Assembly (NCBI GenBank): GCA_044238735.1
Contig: JBIICS010000129.1
Span: 1-7,814, forward strand
Source: JBIICS01 sp044238735
Lineage (GTDB): Bacteria; Bacteroidota; Bacteroidia; UBA4408
DNA length: 7,814 bases
Reading direction: 5' to 3'
Shown: piece after piece, positions 6,566 through 7,814 of the stretch
Layout: every line of letters starts with the position of its first letter
How positions within the stretch are numbered: position 1 is the stretch's first letter
Notes under the pieces: model-generated
Told to the model about the DNA's origin: nothing
Seen by the model: the letters and a program-made list of their open reading frames with translations, nothing else
Database searches by the model: none
Translations under genes and position numbers: made by a program

Positions 6566-7814
6566 TAAATTTGAAACAAAATAATCAGTTATTTTCTGCA
6601 TTAAATGAACCCGATCTTTACCCAACACATTGTGCTTATGTCCGGGATAAACAAAATAATCGAGTTGAATGCCTTTATCTACCGCGCTTTTTAGAAACAA
6701 CATACTGTGTTGCCAAACCACTACATCATCATCCGCACCGTGAATCATTAACAGTTTACCATTTAATTTATCAACTTTATCTAGCAAATTATTTTCTTTA
6801 TACCCCTCCGGATTTTCCTGTGGGGTATCCATATAACGCTCGGTATACATTATTTCATACATACTCCAATCTATAACCGGACCACCTGCAACACCTACTT
6901 TAAATATCCCGGGTCTACGAGTCATTAAACTGGTAGTCATAAATCCACCAAAACTCCAACCGTGAACACCAATTCGATCGGGATCTACAAAAGGTTGCTG
7001 TTTTAGATATTCAACTCCGGTTAATTGATCCTGCATTTCAACATTACCTAACTGACGATGAATAGCCTGTTCGAAGTCTCTTCCTCGGTTATCACTACCT
7101 CTACCATCAACTGTAAAAACTACATAACCCAATTGTGCCATGTATTGAAACCAACCCTCACGAGCGGTAATCCAATTATCCTGTATTAATTGAGCATGAG
7201 GTCCATTATATAAATAAACAATGGTAGGATAACGTTTACCTGATTGCATATTTAGGGGCTTATATAATCTACAGTAAAGTTCTTGACCCCCCATAGACTT
7301 AATAGTAAAAATTTCCATTTTGGCCATATTATAATCTTTAAGAGGATTATTGGCAACCAACAGATTGGAGATAATATTTCCTTTATCAACTGCCATCAAC
7401 TTAATGGTGCGTGGAACGCTACTGGATTGGAAATGATCAATTATTAATTTTCCTTCCGGAGAAACGGTAACCGTATGAGTTCCCTTTTCTAAGCTTAATT
7501 CAACAGACTTTGCAGTTGGAATATCGAGCTTATAGAGGTTTCTATAAATTGCCCCCTGTGTGGTAGCAGTGTATAAAATCTTTTTACTATCGGCATAGTT
7601 AACCTCCATAACCTCCCAATCGCCTTTTGTTAACTGATTTAAAAATGTTCCTTCTTTATCGTAAAGATATAAATGATTATATCCATCACGGTTGCTTTGC
7701 CATACAAACTTATCCTTATCAATAAATTGAATGGGTTTTAAAGGCTCCACATATTTTTTATTTTCTTCAGTAAAAAGTGTTTTTATTAATTTGCCCGTAA
7801 TTGCACTATAGGCG
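6563..7814 (-). CDS. S9B serine peptidase, prolyl tripeptidyl-peptidase/DPP IV group, C-terminal 416 residues (5' end outside window)
   Basis: These enzymes remove di- or tripeptides ending in proline from peptide N-termini, in Bacteroidota usually in the periplasm or at the cell surface. The frame is open to the window edge, so the start, any signal peptide and most of the beta-propeller are not visible; whole proteins have about 730 residues. Counting from the first complete codon, the last propeller blades occupy about 1-165 and the alpha/beta-hydrolase domain the rest. Visible are the oxyanion tyrosine in YNGP (Tyr202), the nucleophile Ser287 in GWSFGGF, the S1-pocket tyrosines 319 and 323, Asp362 in GADDDVVVWQHS and His394 in GHKHN. 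Glu320 sits where the Porphyromonas gingivalis tripeptidyl-peptidase PtpA has its N-terminus-binding glutamate, and the Ser-Glu-Asp-His spacing equals that enzyme's as I remember it. This favours tripeptidyl- over dipeptidyl-peptidase. The histidine kinase gene follows with no spacer. Confidence 0.92.
   Translation of the reverse strand, partial: AYSAITGKLIKTLFTEENKKYVEPLKPIQFIDKDKFVWQSNRDGYNHLYLYDKEGTFLNQLTKGDWEVMEVNYADSKKILYTATTQGAIYRNLYKLDIPTAKSVELSLEKGTHTVTVSPEGKLIIDHFQSSSVPRTIKLMAVDKGNIISNLLVANNPLKDYNMAKMEIFTIKSMGGQELYCRLYKPLNMQSGKRYPTIVYLYNGPHAQLIQDNWITAREGWFQYMAQLGYVVFTVDGRGSDNRGRDFEQAIHRQLGNVEMQDQLTGVEYLKQQPFVDPDRIGVHGWSFGGFMTTSLMTRRPGIFKVGVAGGPVIDWSMYEIMYTERYMDTPQENPEGYKENNLLDKVDKLNGKLLMIHGADDDVVVWQHSMLFLKSAVDKGIQLDYFVYPGHKHNVLGKDRVHLMQKITDYFVSNL

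Noticed and set aside
6517..6876. Plus-strand open frame of 119 codons spanning the peptidase-kinase junction
   Set aside because: It is antisense to the 5' end of the kinase and the conserved catalytic end of the peptidase, has no recognisable domain, and its composition fits a chance frame.
7748..7750. GTG as a possible start of the peptidase
   Set aside because: The frame remains open upstream to the window edge and those residues (TGKLIKTLFTEENKKYVEP) continue a normal propeller blade, so this codon is an internal valine.

Overview
The window reads as a piece of chromosome from an AT-rich member of the Bacteroidota. Four things point there: a YidC beginning MIDKNTIIGF, a CTP synthase with the GGVTSSLGKG form of the ATP loop, TAnnTTTG-type promoter elements with no clear Shine-Dalgarno sites, and an S9 peptidase close to the Porphyromonas prolyl tripeptidyl-peptidase type. 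The genus cannot be fixed from the sequence. All four genes lie on the minus strand, so transcription runs from high to low coordinates. There is no RNA gene, insertion sequence, CRISPR array or phage element.

In transcription order, 7814-6563 holds the C-terminal 416 residues of a secreted-type serine peptidase (S9B, DPP IV/prolyl tripeptidyl-peptidase group), whose 5' part lies outside the window. Its TAA stop is followed with no spacer by the TTG start of a 1223-residue sensor histidine kinase (6562-2891). The kinase has an NtrY-like catalytic core, 12 predicted membrane segments and three extracytoplasmic regions. A 125-bp gap follows, the only real intergenic space. It holds two overlapping promoter-like elements and a perfect hairpin that ends exactly at the next start codon. 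Then come pyrG (CTP synthase, complete, 2765-1152) and, six bases later, yidC (membrane protein insertase, first 381 residues, cut by the window edge at base 1).

The likely transcription units are peptidase plus kinase, and pyrG plus yidC. The second pair is housekeeping: CTP for nucleic acid and phospholipid synthesis, and insertion of inner-membrane proteins. The first pair joins an envelope peptidase to a large envelope sensor with no response regulator beside it, so its signal and output are unknown. No wholly new system is evident. The most unusual points are the kinase architecture, including two sensor regions that look duplicated, the zero-spacer TAA/TTG junction, and the start-codon hairpin of pyrG.
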